Below are positions 1 through 8,385 of a stretch of 64,000 bases of DNA, one piece after another. Position 1 is the stretch's first letter, and the number at the start of each line of letters is the position of its first letter. The stretch is from Zhihengliuella flava (GTDB lineage Bacteria; Actinomycetota; Actinomycetes; Actinomycetales; Micrococcaceae), in NCBI RefSeq assembly GCF_015751895.1, contig NZ_JADOTZ010000001.1:1674001-1738000 (forward strand), given 5' to 3'. A program made the translations under genes and the position numbers. The notes beneath the pieces are model-generated. The model worked only from the letters and a program-made list of their open reading frames with translations. It ran no database searches and had not been told where the DNA came from.

Positions 1-1253
1 GGGGAGAACGTCTCCAACGGGATCAGCGTCGCGAAATCCTCCACCAGCGCGGCGATCTCCTGCGAGTACCGCCCCGCCGTGTCACACAGTGCGGCCTCCC
101 GCAGCAGGGAGAAGGCCCGTTCCACGATGACGTACTGCTCCCGCCCGAACGTGAGCGCCTCCCGCAGAATGAGGGTAGCCAGATCCGTGAAGGACGGCTG
201 GGGCAGCAGCACGCGGAGGGTTCCGCTCGAGTCCAGCTCCACGGTGTCCCGGATGTCCATGGTGGCCACGTGAGTCAGCACCGCGCCGAGGTAGTTCAGG
301 CAGTGCATGGACGTGGTCGGATCGTTGACGCCGGGGGAGAGCGCCCTGGTGCTCATGTCCACCATCTGCTGCAGGGGAAAGCGCGGGTCCTTCACCGTGG
401 TGCGCTCGGTGCCGGTCACCACGGCGGAGTTCAGGCACGTGGCCGCCTCGGCCGCTTCCTCCGCGCTGAGCCGCTGGCCCGAGGAGGCGTGGCGGACGGT
501 GGCCACCGTCTCATGCATCGTCACGAAGTCGCCCGCGCTGACGGTTAGGGCAATGGTCCAATCCCGCCGGGTGGCGAGGTCCAGCAGTGGATCCACGTCC
601 ACGTCCCGCACAAAACCGCTGGCGAACGCGGGGATGGATACCGCCGGGTTGGTGCCGACGCTGGGCCGGCCCGGCCGGGTGTTGCGGTAGGCGCGGCGCA
701 GCGCGTCGCGGGCCTCGGCGGCGACGTCGTCCACAATCGATTCGACCCGGATGATCCGGGTCAGGTGGGTCAAGAAGACCACCAACAGGACCACGACGGC
801 GATGGCGAGCAGGTACGCGAAGCTCACGCTCATCCCCGGGACAAAACCGCCGTTTTCCTCCGTGGCATCCCGCACGGCGGGCAGCACGGTGAGGCAGTAT
901 GCGAAGGTCCCTAAGAACACCGCCAGTGTGGCGTGGACAATCGAGTCCCCCGTGAAGGTCCGCAGGAGCCGGGGCGAGTATTGGGAGGCGGCGAGCTGCA
1001 GGGTCACGAGCGTCATCGAGAACGTCAGCGTGGTCACGGTCACCACGGAGCCGGCGATCGTGGTCAGGATGGAGCGCGCTGCGGCCGGGCTGCCACCGAA
1101 CGCCCAGGAGGCGAAGGCCTCCCGCGCCTGCGGGAGCAGCGTGTCCGTCGCCGGGAGGGCGAGCCCGATGATCACGCCGAGCGCAATGCCGAGCACCGGG
1201 AGCGGCCAGAGTTCGTGCCTGATGGTGTCTACCGTGCGCTGGATCCGTTGCAT
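1..1253 (-). CDS. DUF2254 family membrane protein (3' end cut by window edge)
   Basis: The minus-strand frame stays open from the ATG at 1253 to the window edge, giving 417 codons with no stop. An AAGGAGAGG ribosome site precedes the ATG. The N-terminal 130 or so residues contain four hydrophobic segments, the second beginning SILTTIAGSVVTVTTLTFS, with the motif QLAASQYSPRLLRTF between membrane segments. A long soluble C-terminal part contains MSTRALSPGVNDPTTS. These are hallmarks of the DUF2254 predicted membrane protein family, whose function is not established. The protein would sit in the cytoplasmic membrane. It is transcribed away from the lipoprotein gene region and is complete at its start but not at its C-terminus. 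Confidence 0.8.
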   Translation of the reverse strand, partial: MQRIQRTVDTIRHELWPLPVLGIALGVIIGLALPATDTLLPQAREAFASWAFGGSPAAARSILTTIAGSVVTVTTLTFSMTLVTLQLAASQYSPRLLRTFTGDSIVHATLAVFLGTFAYCLTVLPAVRDATEENGGFVPGMSVSFAYLLAIAVVVLLVVFLTHLTRIIRVESIVDDVAAEARDALRRAYRNTRPGRPSVGTNPAVSIPAFASGFVRDVDVDPLLDLATRRDWTIALTVSAGDFVTMHETVATVRHASSGQRLSAEEAAEAATCLNSAVVTGTERTTVKDPRFPLQQMVDMSTRALSPGVNDPTTSMHCLNYLGAVLTHVATMDIRDTVELDSSGTLRVLLPQPSFTDLATLILREALTFGREQYVIVERAFSLLREAALCDTAGRYSQEIAALVEDFATLIPLETFS

Positions 1254-1297
1254 GGGCCCCTCTCCTTGTGCCTAGCTGGCAGTGTAGTCGCCGTCGT

Positions 1298-2053
1298 TCA
1301 GCTGATGGCTAAGGCCTTGGCGTCCGGGCAGCGGCTGGTCACCACCTCCGCGACCGCCCGGTGCTCCGCGGCCGTCATCCACAAGTCGTACTTCGCCTTC
1401 ACGGCGGTTTGCCGTGCCACGTAATCACACCAGAAGCCGCCGTTCGGGGGCAGCCACGTGGCGGCGTCGGAATCGCCCTTGGCGGCATTGGTGCCGCCGT
1501 CGACGGCGAGGAGGTTCAGCGGATCGTTCGCGAACAGCTCCCGCTCCTGATCGCTGAGCTGCTGGGCGCCCTTCTGCCACGCGTCGGAAAGTGCCACGAG
1601 ATGGTCAATCTGCACCTCGGAGCTGCTGCCCGGGCCGCGTTGAAACTCGATCACAGTGCCCGTAAACGCGTCGTCGAGCGTGCCGGTCAGCACCACACAA
1701 TCCTGCGTGCCGTCCTTGAACGTGACCTCCGTCAGGTCCCGGCGGAGCATGTCATTGCGGGCGTCGCACCCGTTGCGATCCGGGTCCAGCCAACCGGAAC
1801 CGAACTCGTCCCGCTCGTAGCCCGTCTTCGGGGCGCGGCCCTTGACCTCAATCGTGGCGAGTTGGTCAAGCAGCGCCGTGTCGGTCTCGGCGAACCCGTC
1901 ATTGGCGTCGCTGTCCGTGGCGACCGCCGGTTCATCCAGCGCCTCGAGGGCCGAGTGCAGCGCCTCCTCAACGACGGAGCAACCGGTGGTGCTGAGGACG
2001 ACGGCGGCGCAGGCGAGGGCGGTCAATAAGCGAGGGGTGCGGCGTTCGTTCAC
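1298..2053 (-). CDS. Exported HNH endonuclease-family lipoprotein (GmrSD C-terminal/DUF1524-like)
   Basis: 251 residues with a GTG start. The N-terminus has a basic head, a hydrophobic core and the lipobox LSTTGC, so it is probably a lipid-anchored extracellular protein. The C-terminal half carries the HNH pattern of the DUF1524/GmrSD-C group: QIDHLVALSDAWQKGA, then NDPLNLLAVDG and a later N..KGD segment. This implies metal-dependent DNA or RNA cleavage outside the cell, perhaps for nutrient scavenging or competition, but only the fold is supported. A TAAGGT sequence lies 8 nt before the GTG, so the message could be nearly leaderless. Family assignment is firm; role is inference. Confidence 0.82.
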   Translation of the reverse strand: MNERRTPRLLTALACAAVVLSTTGCSVVEEALHSALEALDEPAVATDSDANDGFAETDTALLDQLATIEVKGRAPKTGYERDEFGSGWLDPDRNGCDARNDMLRRDLTEVTFKDGTQDCVVLTGTLDDAFTGTVIEFQRGPGSSSEVQIDHLVALSDAWQKGAQQLSDQERELFANDPLNLLAVDGGTNAAKGDSDAATWLPPNGGFWCDYVARQTAVKAKYDLWMTAAEHRAVAEVVTSRCPDAKALAIS

Positions 2054-2154
2054 GGAGATTCACCTTAGGCCCTGCACCCCACAAAATGACGATCGCCACC
2101 CCTGGCCGGTCTGGGATCTTGACCCGACCGCGACGGGAGAACAGGATCATAGGT

Positions 2155-2655
2155 ATGAAAAGAGATCCTCGGAAACCCGCAATGCGCGGCACAGTACTGG
2201 CAGTGCTGGCCGTCGTCGCGATGGCGGGCGCCACGGGGTGGGCCATGTCGGTGAGCGGGCACTCGTCTTACGAACAGGACATTGTGTCCGCGGCCGAACG
2301 GGCCGGAGGGAGCCATTTTGCCTTGCCAGGCCAAGGCGCGGGCGCTTCGATTGCTTGGAATGAGGGTGTCCTCGTGTGCCCCTATGCGCAGATAGGGAAT
2401 CTTCCTCAGCGCTTTATCGAAGCTGCCGAGAAGTTGGATGTTGAGGCGCATGAGGGGCGTTCCTGGCTCCTGCTGGCCGACGGCCAGAACGTCAGGACTG
2501 TGAGTATCGACCGCCTCGCCGTAGACATGTGTGGTGGCTTGTCAGGCGACTTGGTTGAGGGATCCTTCCCCTTTACGCGGGACACGCGATGGATTGCCGA
2601 ACAGCAACTCGCCGAGCAGCAAGCACGGGTGTTGTCTCCGGTGGCGTCAGCCTGA
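2155..2655 (+). CDS. Exported or membrane-anchored hypothetical protein
   Basis: 166 residues from the ATG at 2155, chosen because the residues before it in the open frame are basic and unlike a coding start. Residues 10-30 form one hydrophobic segment after a Lys/Arg-rich head (MKRDPRKPAMRGT), so it is a signal anchor or an uncleaved signal peptide. The rest is a soluble domain of about 130 residues with two cysteines (VCPYAQIG and DMCGG) that could form a disulfide outside the cell. I do not recognise the family. It converges on the peptide transporter gene, with a strong hairpin between the two. Confidence 0.65.
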   Translation: MKRDPRKPAMRGTVLAVLAVVAMAGATGWAMSVSGHSSYEQDIVSAAERAGGSHFALPGQGAGASIAWNEGVLVCPYAQIGNLPQRFIEAAEKLDVEAHEGRSWLLLADGQNVRTVSIDRLAVDMCGGLSGDLVEGSFPFTRDTRWIAEQQLAEQQARVLSPVASA

Positions 2656-2658
2656 CAC

Positions 2659-2705
2659 ACGACGGCGCCGCACCGGTTCGCGCGGAACTGGTGCGGCGCC
2701 GTCGT
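2659..2705. terminator. Bidirectional hairpin terminator
   Basis: Two 21-nt arms with a single G-T type mismatch and a 5-nt loop lie between convergent genes ending at 2655 and 2743. The outer 16 bases of each arm (ACGACGGCGCCGCACC and its complement) recur exactly in the hairpin at 27445-27492. There is no T-tract, as is usual in high-GC actinobacteria. Confidence 0.75.
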
Positions 2706-2742
2706 GGTCCCAGCAGTGGCTGGGTGCCGGTGGTGCGGGTGG

Positions 2743-4224
2743 TTACTTCACGCCGGCCATGAGCTTCTTGATGCCCGGGGTGGCGGCCGCGAGGGCCAGG
2801 CCGAGCAGGATCGACGTGCCGCCCAGAGCCACGAAGTACGGGATCTCGTTGCCCTCGGTGTAGAAGCCAGCCAAGATTCCGGCGAGCGTGGTACCCAGCG
2901 AGATCGAGAGGTAGAACAGCGCGATCATCTGCGTGGTGAACGCCACCGGGGCGAGCTTGGTGGTCACGGAGAGGCCGATGGGGCTGAGCAGCAGCTCCGC
3001 CCACGTGCACAGCAGCAAGATGCCGACCAGCGCCAGCAGCGGCGTCTGCTCCAGCGATTCCAGCGGGATGAACACCAAGTAGGCAATGCCGATGATGGTC
3101 AGGGCCGCGCCAAACTTCAGCGGGGTGGCCGGCTGGCGGTCCCCGAGCTTGGTCCAGAACGCCGCGAAGACGGCCGCGAAGATGATGATGAACACCGGGT
3201 TGATGGACTGCACCCAGCTGGCGGGCATATCCCACCCGAAGAGGTTGCGGTCGAGCCGCTGCTCAGAGTAAACGGCGATGAACGTGAACTGCTGCTGGAA
3301 CAGTGCCCAGAAGGCGGCCGAGGCGATGTAGAGCGGGATGAACGCGGTGACGCGCTTGCGCTCGGTCCCATCCACCTTCTTGGAGGTCAGGATGACCGCA
3401 AAGTAGATGATGGAGGCCACGACGGCGGCAATGGCCATCGAAGTGGCCAGATTGTCCGGATTCACGAGCCCTGTGGCCAGCACGGTGATCAGCACGGCGA
3501 GGCCAGCGATGGTGCCCCACGCGTACTTCGTGCGGGCCGCGCGGGGTAGCGGGTTGGCTACGTGGTGCGACTCGGCGGGCAGGTTCTTGCGGCCAGCGGC
3601 ATAGATGGCCAGGCCGACCGCCATGCCCACGGCGGCGGCGCCGAATCCGTAGTGGAAGCCGAGGCGCTCGTGGAGCAGCCCGGTGAGCAGAGGGCCCAAC
3701 AGGCCGCCGATGTTCACGCCCATGTAGAAAATGGAGAAGCCAGCATCACGGCGCGGATCCTTGCGCGCGTAGAGCGAGCCGACGAGGGCGCCCGAGGCGG
3801 CCTTCACGCCGCCGGAGCCGAGCGCGACCAAGATCAGGCCGACCGCCAGGCCGACGGTGCCGGGGAGCAGGGCGAGGGCGATGTGTCCGGCCATGACAAC
3901 GATGGCGGAGCCGAACAGCGTGCGTTCGGAGCCGAAGAGACGGTCAGCCATCCACGCGGTGACGATGGTGGAGAGGTAGACGCCACCGCCGTAGGCACCC
4001 ACCAGGCTGAGCGCGAGGCCCTGATCCAGGCCGAGGCCCCCTTGCGTGACCTCGAAGTACATGTAGTAGGCCAGAATGGCCTGCATTCCGTAGAAGGAGA
4101 AGCGCTCCCACAGCTCAACCGTGAAGAGGTTGAACAGCATCCGGGGGTGACCGAAGAAGGTCTTCTCCGCTCCCGCGGCCGCTGGGTCGCCGGCCGGGGT
4201 GGGCTGTTGTTGTGTAGTGGTCAT
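2743..4224 (-). CDS. Proton-coupled oligopeptide transporter (POT/PTR family)
   Basis: 493 residues and polytopic throughout. The N-terminal signature ELWERFSFYGMQAIL at about residues 38-52 is the ExxERFxYYG proton-coupling motif of the POT family, and the length matches bacterial DtpT-type di/tripeptide symporters. It would import small peptides across the cytoplasmic membrane using the proton gradient. The Gln/Pro/Ala-rich first 20 residues are cytoplasmic. The gene is monocistronic, ends at the hairpin shared with the upstream hypothetical gene, and has a palindrome just upstream of its start (4244-4261) that may be an operator. Confidence 0.92.
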   Translation of the reverse strand: MTTTQQQPTPAGDPAAAGAEKTFFGHPRMLFNLFTVELWERFSFYGMQAILAYYMYFEVTQGGLGLDQGLALSLVGAYGGGVYLSTIVTAWMADRLFGSERTLFGSAIVVMAGHIALALLPGTVGLAVGLILVALGSGGVKAASGALVGSLYARKDPRRDAGFSIFYMGVNIGGLLGPLLTGLLHERLGFHYGFGAAAVGMAVGLAIYAAGRKNLPAESHHVANPLPRAARTKYAWGTIAGLAVLITVLATGLVNPDNLATSMAIAAVVASIIYFAVILTSKKVDGTERKRVTAFIPLYIASAAFWALFQQQFTFIAVYSEQRLDRNLFGWDMPASWVQSINPVFIIIFAAVFAAFWTKLGDRQPATPLKFGAALTIIGIAYLVFIPLESLEQTPLLALVGILLLCTWAELLLSPIGLSVTTKLAPVAFTTQMIALFYLSISLGTTLAGILAGFYTEGNEIPYFVALGGTSILLGLALAAATPGIKKLMAGVK

Positions 4225-4243
4225 TCACACAATGAAACGCCAA

Positions 4244-4261
4244 TATGCAAATTTCTGCATA
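4244..4261. promoter_or_regulatory. Palindrome upstream of peptide transporter
   Basis: TATGCA-N6-TGCATA lies 20-37 bases upstream of the transporter start in an AT-rich patch, where a repressor or activator site would be expected. No regulator gene sits next to it. Confidence 0.4.
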
Positions 4262-4365
4262 CTTTCGTGATGAGACTCACGGTGTCGCCATGCGTGGATT
4301 TGGGGCTCGGGGAGGTAAAGGGGCCGCCCCGTTGAGCCCGCCATGGTGCGGCGCCGGCGGTGGGT

Positions 4366-5013
4366 TTATAGCGGCGGCGTGGTCACCTCGCCGTCGACCC
4401 TGGCCCGGAGTCGGGGGCTCACCTCGAACGTGAAAGGGAGGTCCCGCAGGGCGTCCGCGGTCACGTCCACACCCCGCGTCCGGGCCTCCAGGGCAAAGTC
4501 CGAGTAGGCCAAGTTGTCGCTAGGTCGATCGGCGGTTGTGACGCCCTCGGGAACTTCGTCCGGCCCGAGGCAGTCGCGCGCCTCTTGTTCGAGCTTGGCC
4601 ATCGTCATCAGACTGCGTAGCGTCGGGCGAGCCTCTTCGCCCCGCGGAGGTGTCGATTGGTTCGCTGGATGCGTCGCCCAGAAGGTCGACGTGTTGAATC
4701 CGCGCTGGCTCACGAGGGCGGCCCGCCCGTCGGCGAACCTGCAAAACACCGCGATACCCACGCTCAGCGAATCCTCGGCTGAGGCATGTAATGCGCGCCC
4801 CTCGGTGTCGCCGAGGCGCGTCGGTTCACCAAGGTCGCACCATGCTCCCCAGCTGATCGCGGTGCCGCTGGTTGTGGGCTGCTGCTCGATCCATTTGGGC
4901 AGGCGGAGCTGTTGCGCGTCGGGAGCGGGGGCCCAGGCGTAGCCGGTCGGGGCGTGGGCACCCATGGCGAGCCTTGGTGTTGGGCTCGTGTCTTGCTGCG
5001 GTTCTCGGTCCAT
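4366..5013 (-). CDS. Hypothetical protein
   Basis: 215 residues starting at the ATG at 5013, with an AAGGGGG ribosome site a few bases upstream. It has no signal peptide or membrane segment. The first 40 residues are Pro/Gln/Ala-rich and look disordered; the middle contains aromatic-rich stretches (SWGAWCDLG and VFCRFADGRAALVSQRG) suggesting a small folded domain. I do not recognise the family. It lies alone between the peptide transporter and the cst module with no sign of co-transcription. Confidence 0.6.
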   Translation of the reverse strand: MDREPQQDTSPTPRLAMGAHAPTGYAWAPAPDAQQLRLPKWIEQQPTTSGTAISWGAWCDLGEPTRLGDTEGRALHASAEDSLSVGIAVFCRFADGRAALVSQRGFNTSTFWATHPANQSTPPRGEEARPTLRSLMTMAKLEQEARDCLGPDEVPEGVTTADRPSDNLAYSDFALEARTRGVDVTADALRDLPFTFEVSPRLRARVDGEVTTPPL

Positions 5014-5049
5014 TCAACCCCCTTCGGACTCGCGGCGTCTCCCCTGGTG

Positions 5050-5307
5050 CTAGGCCAGCGACAGGAAGAGCTTCTCCATGTCCGCGCGGTCCGCGGTGGG
5101 GTCCTCGCTCTTCAGGCATTCCTCGAGGCCGGTGGCGATGATGGAAAAGCCCGCCCGGTCGATGGCCTTCGAGGCCGCGGACAACTGGGTGACGACGTCT
5201 CGGCAGTCGCCGCCTTCCTCCAGCATACGAATGACTGCACCCAGCTGGCCTTGGGCCCGCTTGAGGCGGTTGATGGCCGGCTTCATGGTCTCGGCTTCTA
5301 GTTCCAC
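5050..5307 (-). CDS. cstR: CstR-like persulfide-sensing repressor (CsoR/FrmR family)
   Basis: 85 residues, all-helical CsoR/FrmR fold. The GTG start at 5307 is preceded by GGAGG at good spacing; an internal ATG eight codons in is the alternative. Cys35 and Cys64 are 29 residues apart, as are the Cys31/Cys60 pair of Staphylococcus aureus CstR, and the copper-ligand histidine of true CsoR proteins is missing (IIATGLEECL). It should therefore sense persulfides rather than Cu(I). It diverges from a persulfide dioxygenase-rhodanese operon, and three near-palindromic C-run/G-run sites lie between them, fitting autoregulation and repression of sulfide detoxification genes. Confidence 0.87.
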   Translation of the reverse strand: MELEAETMKPAINRLKRAQGQLGAVIRMLEEGGDCRDVVTQLSAASKAIDRAGFSIIATGLEECLKSEDPTADRADMEKLFLSLA

Positions 5308-5340
5308 GTGATGTCCTCCCGCTTTCTTCTGCGCCCATTC

Positions 5341-5357
5341 TATACCCCCTGGGGTTT
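5341..5357. promoter_or_regulatory. Putative CstR operator 1
   Basis: TATACCCCCTGGGGTTT sits nearest the repressor gene and matches the other two sites in having an AT-flanked C-run/G-run dyad. CsoR/CstR family proteins are known to bind such sequences. Confidence 0.65.
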
Positions 5358-5386
5358 TAGCTCATCCAGGTCGGCGGGTTGCCGGC

Positions 5387-5402
5387 ATACCCCAAGGGGT
5401 AT
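5387..5402. promoter_or_regulatory. Putative CstR operator 2
   Basis: ATACCCCAAGGGGTAT, with seven-base arms perfectly symmetric about a central AA, in the middle of the divergent promoter region. Confidence 0.7.
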
Positions 5403-5421
5403 TACTGTGGATCTCGAAGGA

Positions 5422-5437
5422 ATACCCCCTAGGGTAT
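5422..5437. promoter_or_regulatory. Putative CstR operator 3
   Basis: ATACCCCCTAGGGTAT, 30 bases upstream of the dioxygenase start, close enough to overlap the promoter or the transcription start of the rightward operon. Confidence 0.7.
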
Positions 5438-5466
5438 GCAAACAATGTGTCGAGGAAAGGAAGAGC

Positions 5467-6858
5467 ATGCTGCTGGAACGGATTTACGACGAGGACTTGG
5501 CGCAGGCCAGCTACTTCATCGGCTGTCAGGCGAAGGGCGAGGCCGTGGTGGTCGACGCGCGGCGGGACATCCAGACCTACGTTGAGCTGGCGGCCCGTCA
5601 CGGCATGAACATCACGGCCGTGACCGAAACCCACATCCACGCCGACTACCTCTCCGGCACCCGGGAACTGGCGGCAGCAACCGGTGCGCAGATCTATGTC
5701 TCCGGCGAGGGCGGAGCCGACTGGCAGTACGGGTTTGAGGCCACCCGGCTGATGGATCAGGACACCATCACGCTGGGGAACATCACCGTGCGCGCCCTCC
5801 ACACCCCGGGCCACACCCCAGAGCATTTGGCGCTCGCGGTGACGGACGGTGCGTTCAGCGACGAGCCCGGCTTCCTGCTCTCCGGGGACTTTGTCTTCGC
5901 GGGCGATCTGGGCCGCCCGGACCTGTTGGACGAGTCCGCTGGCGGCGAGGACACCCGCTTCGAGGGTGCCCAGCAGCTCTTCGCCTCGTTGAAGAACACG
6001 TTCCTCGCCCTGCCGGACTGGGTGCAGGTCTATCCCGGCCACGGCGCCGGCAGCGCGTGCGGCAAGGCCCTGGGCTCACTGCCCTCGACCACCGTGGGCT
6101 ACGAGCGCCACTTTGCGTGGTGGGGCCCCTACCTCGCGGCCGACGACGAGGCCGGGTTCGTGCGGGAACTGCTGGACGGTCAGCCGGATGCCCACGCCTA
6201 TTTCTCCCGGATGAAGCGGGAGAACCGTCAGGGGCCAGCCGTGCTGGGGGAGCGGCACCCGCTGCCCGAAATCTCCCCGGATTCACTGGCCAAGGATCTG
6301 GCCGCGGACGCCGTGGGCGTCGTGGACACGCGCCCACACCAGGCAGTGCATCAGGGGACGGTCCCGGGTGCCCTGAACATCCCCGCCGGGAACAAAATGG
6401 CGAGCTTCGGCGCGTGGGCCGTGGATCCGGAGACGGACAGCCGGCCTCTGGTGCTCCTGGCGGACGGGCCGGAGTCCGCGATGGGCATGTGGGATCACCT
6501 CGTCCGCGTAGGGATCGATCGCGTGGCCGGGTTCGTCACCACGTTCGACGGGCTGCCCACCGAGGTACCAGCCCTCGTGGCGCCGGAGGACCTCGATGAC
6601 CTGGAAGCGGCCCTGCTCCTCGACGTCCGCAACAAGACGGAGCACGCCGCCGGGCACATTCCCGGTTCCACACAGCTCAGCGCGGGCCGCGTGCTGTGGC
6701 ACACCGATCAGCTGCCCGACGACGGCACGATCGTGACGTATTGCCAGTCCGGCGTCCGCAACTCTGTGGCCGCCGCCGCGCTGCGCCGCGCGGGGTACGA
6801 CGTCGTCGAACTCGACGGCAGTTACGCCGCCTGGGACGCCTGGCGTCAGCAGCGCTGA
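5467..6858 (+). CDS. cstB: CstB-like persulfide dioxygenase-rhodanese fusion
   Basis: 463 residues from the ATG at 5467, which follows AGGAAAGG at normal spacing; the open frame upstream is only operator DNA. Residues 1-220 form a metallo-beta-lactamase domain with THIHADYLSG near residue 55 and HTPGHTPEH for iron binding. A middle rhodanese-like domain (about 265-355) lacks the catalytic cysteine. A C-terminal rhodanese (about 370-463) has it at Cys426 in TYCQSGVRNS. This is the architecture of S. aureus CstB, which oxidises persulfides with oxygen and forms thiosulfate. It heads an operon with a membrane rhodanese and a TauE/SafE exporter and probably acts in the cytoplasm in sulfide detoxification. 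Confidence 0.9.
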   Translation: MLLERIYDEDLAQASYFIGCQAKGEAVVVDARRDIQTYVELAARHGMNITAVTETHIHADYLSGTRELAAATGAQIYVSGEGGADWQYGFEATRLMDQDTITLGNITVRALHTPGHTPEHLALAVTDGAFSDEPGFLLSGDFVFAGDLGRPDLLDESAGGEDTRFEGAQQLFASLKNTFLALPDWVQVYPGHGAGSACGKALGSLPSTTVGYERHFAWWGPYLAADDEAGFVRELLDGQPDAHAYFSRMKRENRQGPAVLGERHPLPEISPDSLAKDLAADAVGVVDTRPHQAVHQGTVPGALNIPAGNKMASFGAWAVDPETDSRPLVLLADGPESAMGMWDHLVRVGIDRVAGFVTTFDGLPTEVPALVAPEDLDDLEAALLLDVRNKTEHAAGHIPGSTQLSAGRVLWHTDQLPDDGTIVTYCQSGVRNSVAAAALRRAGYDVVELDGSYAAWDAWRQQR

Positions 6859-6901
6859 GCTTCACCCCTTCCACGACCGACCCCACAGAGAGAGATCGCG
6901 T

Positions 6902-7483
6902 ATGACCACTGAACACCGAACCATCAGCGCCGCAGAGCTCAAGGAACACCACGACGCCGGCACCCCCCTCCGTGTGCTCGACGTCAGGTCCGCCGCGGAG
7001 TTCGAGTCCGAGCACATCGACGGCTCGGTCAACGTGCCGTTGCCCCTCCTGCGGCAGCACGCCGCGGAGGTCGCGAAGGCCCTGTCCGGACCGGTGGTGT
7101 TGGCCTGCCAGTCGGGCGTTCGCGCCACCGAAGCGCAGGCCAACCTGGCCCAGGCCGGGCTACCGGCGGCCCGCGTGCTCACGGGGGGCGTCCCCGGATA
7201 TCGCAACGTTTCCGGCGCGGTGGTCCGCGGCGCCCAGCGCTGGGCCCTAGAGCGTCAGGTCCGGATGGTTGCGGGGTCCCTCGTGGTCATCGGCCTCGCC
7301 GGAGGCCGCTTCGTGGCTCCCCAGCTGCGCGCGGTCGCGGGGGCCATTGGCGCCGGGCTGACCTTCTCGGCCGCCACCAATACCTGTGCGATGGGATCGG
7401 CCCTGTCCAAGCTGCCGTGGAACGCCTCCGCCGAGGAGCCCACGCTGTCCTCGGTGCTCACCCAGCTCACGGCTCAGGGCTAG
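6902..7483 (+). CDS. Membrane rhodanese with DUF2892-like segment
   Basis: 193 residues. Residues 1-108 are a rhodanese domain with the active-site loop ACQSGVRAT (Cys69). Residues 115-165 follow the pattern of YgaP-type proteins: an amphipathic link (RWALERQVRMVAGSL) and two hydrophobic stretches ending in a cysteine (TNTCAMG). It would handle sulfane sulfur at the membrane. The gene follows the cstB-like gene by 43 bases and precedes the exporter by two bases, so it is in the same operon. Confidence 0.85.
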   Translation: MTTEHRTISAAELKEHHDAGTPLRVLDVRSAAEFESEHIDGSVNVPLPLLRQHAAEVAKALSGPVVLACQSGVRATEAQANLAQAGLPAARVLTGGVPGYRNVSGAVVRGAQRWALERQVRMVAGSLVVIGLAGGRFVAPQLRAVAGAIGAGLTFSAATNTCAMGSALSKLPWNASAEEPTLSSVLTQLTAQG

Positions 7484-7485
7484 TC

Positions 7486-8355
7486 ATGACGGTGCTGACG
7501 CTCGTCGGCCTGGGGCTGTCCGTACTGATCGGGGTGTCGCTCGGCCTCTTGGGTGGCGGCGGTTCCATCCTTACCGTGCCGATCCTTACTTACGTGGTGG
7601 GGCTCGAGCCGCGTGAGGCCGTGGCCGCCTCACTGTTCGTCGTTGGCGTGACCTCGGCGGTGAGCGTGGTCAGCCATGCCCGACGGCGCCGCGTCCAGTG
7701 GCGCACCGGCGTCACCTTTGGTGCGGCGGGCATGGCCGGGGCCTACGTCGGCGGCCTGTTGGGCGGACGCATCCCGGGCGTCGTGCTGATGATCGCCTTT
7801 GCGCTCATGATGGTGGCCACCTCGCTGGCGATGATCCGCGGACGCAAGAAGCCGCCGGAGCCCGGCCCCACGGGCGGCCGGAGACGCTGGGGCAAGGTGA
7901 TCGCAGAGGGCGCCGTCGTCGGGCTCGTGACCGGGCTCGTCGGTGCGGGCGGAGGATTCCTCGTGGTGCCCGCGCTCGTGCTGCTGGGCGGACTGTCCAT
8001 GCCCGTCGCGGTCGGCACCTCACTTGTGGTGATCGCTATGAAGTCCGTTGCGGGCCTCGCGGGATACCTCACGAGTGTCTCCCTCGACTGGGTGCTCGTG
8101 GCAGGGGTGACCGCCGCGGCTGTCGCCGGGTCGTTCCTTGGCGCCCGCCTGGCCGGGCGCATCCCCGAGGCGGTGCTCCGCCGGGGGTTTGGGTACTTCG
8201 TCTTGGCGATGGGCGTTCTGGTGCTTGTTCAAGAGCTTCCGGCACCCGCGAACCTGGTGGTCGCCGCCGTGGCGGGACTGCTGGGGGTGGGCGCGGCTGT
8301 GTGCTGGTTCGCGGTCCCCTCCTGCCCGTTGCGCCGCCAGCCCGCGGGGGCCTAA
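7486..8355 (+). CDS. TauE/SafE family sulfur-anion exporter
   Basis: 289 residues from the ATG at 7486, two bases after the previous stop. It is strongly hydrophobic with eight or so membrane segments in two homologous halves, each opening with a Gly-rich stretch (LGLLGGGGSILTVP and GLVGAGGGFLVVPAL) that is typical of TauE/SafE permeases. Members move sulfite, sulfoacetate or thiosulfate-like anions. In this operon the likely cargo is sulfite or thiosulfate made by the dioxygenase-rhodanese. The substrate is inferred from context. Confidence 0.87.
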   Translation: MTVLTLVGLGLSVLIGVSLGLLGGGGSILTVPILTYVVGLEPREAVAASLFVVGVTSAVSVVSHARRRRVQWRTGVTFGAAGMAGAYVGGLLGGRIPGVVLMIAFALMMVATSLAMIRGRKKPPEPGPTGGRRRWGKVIAEGAVVGLVTGLVGAGGGFLVVPALVLLGGLSMPVAVGTSLVVIAMKSVAGLAGYLTSVSLDWVLVAGVTAAAVAGSFLGARLAGRIPEAVLRRGFGYFVLAMGVLVLVQELPAPANLVVAAVAGLLGVGAAVCWFAVPSCPLRRQPAGA

Positions 8356-8385
8356 GGCAGAGCCCGCTCGAGGCGCCGGACGCTC

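Noticed and set aside
5050-5307. Copper-responsive CsoR
   Set aside because: The copper-binding histidine position is not histidine and the context is sulfur chemistry, so a CstR-like persulfide sensor fits better.
8356-8385. GGCGCC-based hairpin between the TauE gene and the amidase
   Set aside because: The stem is only six pairs and overlaps the amidase end, too weak to call.
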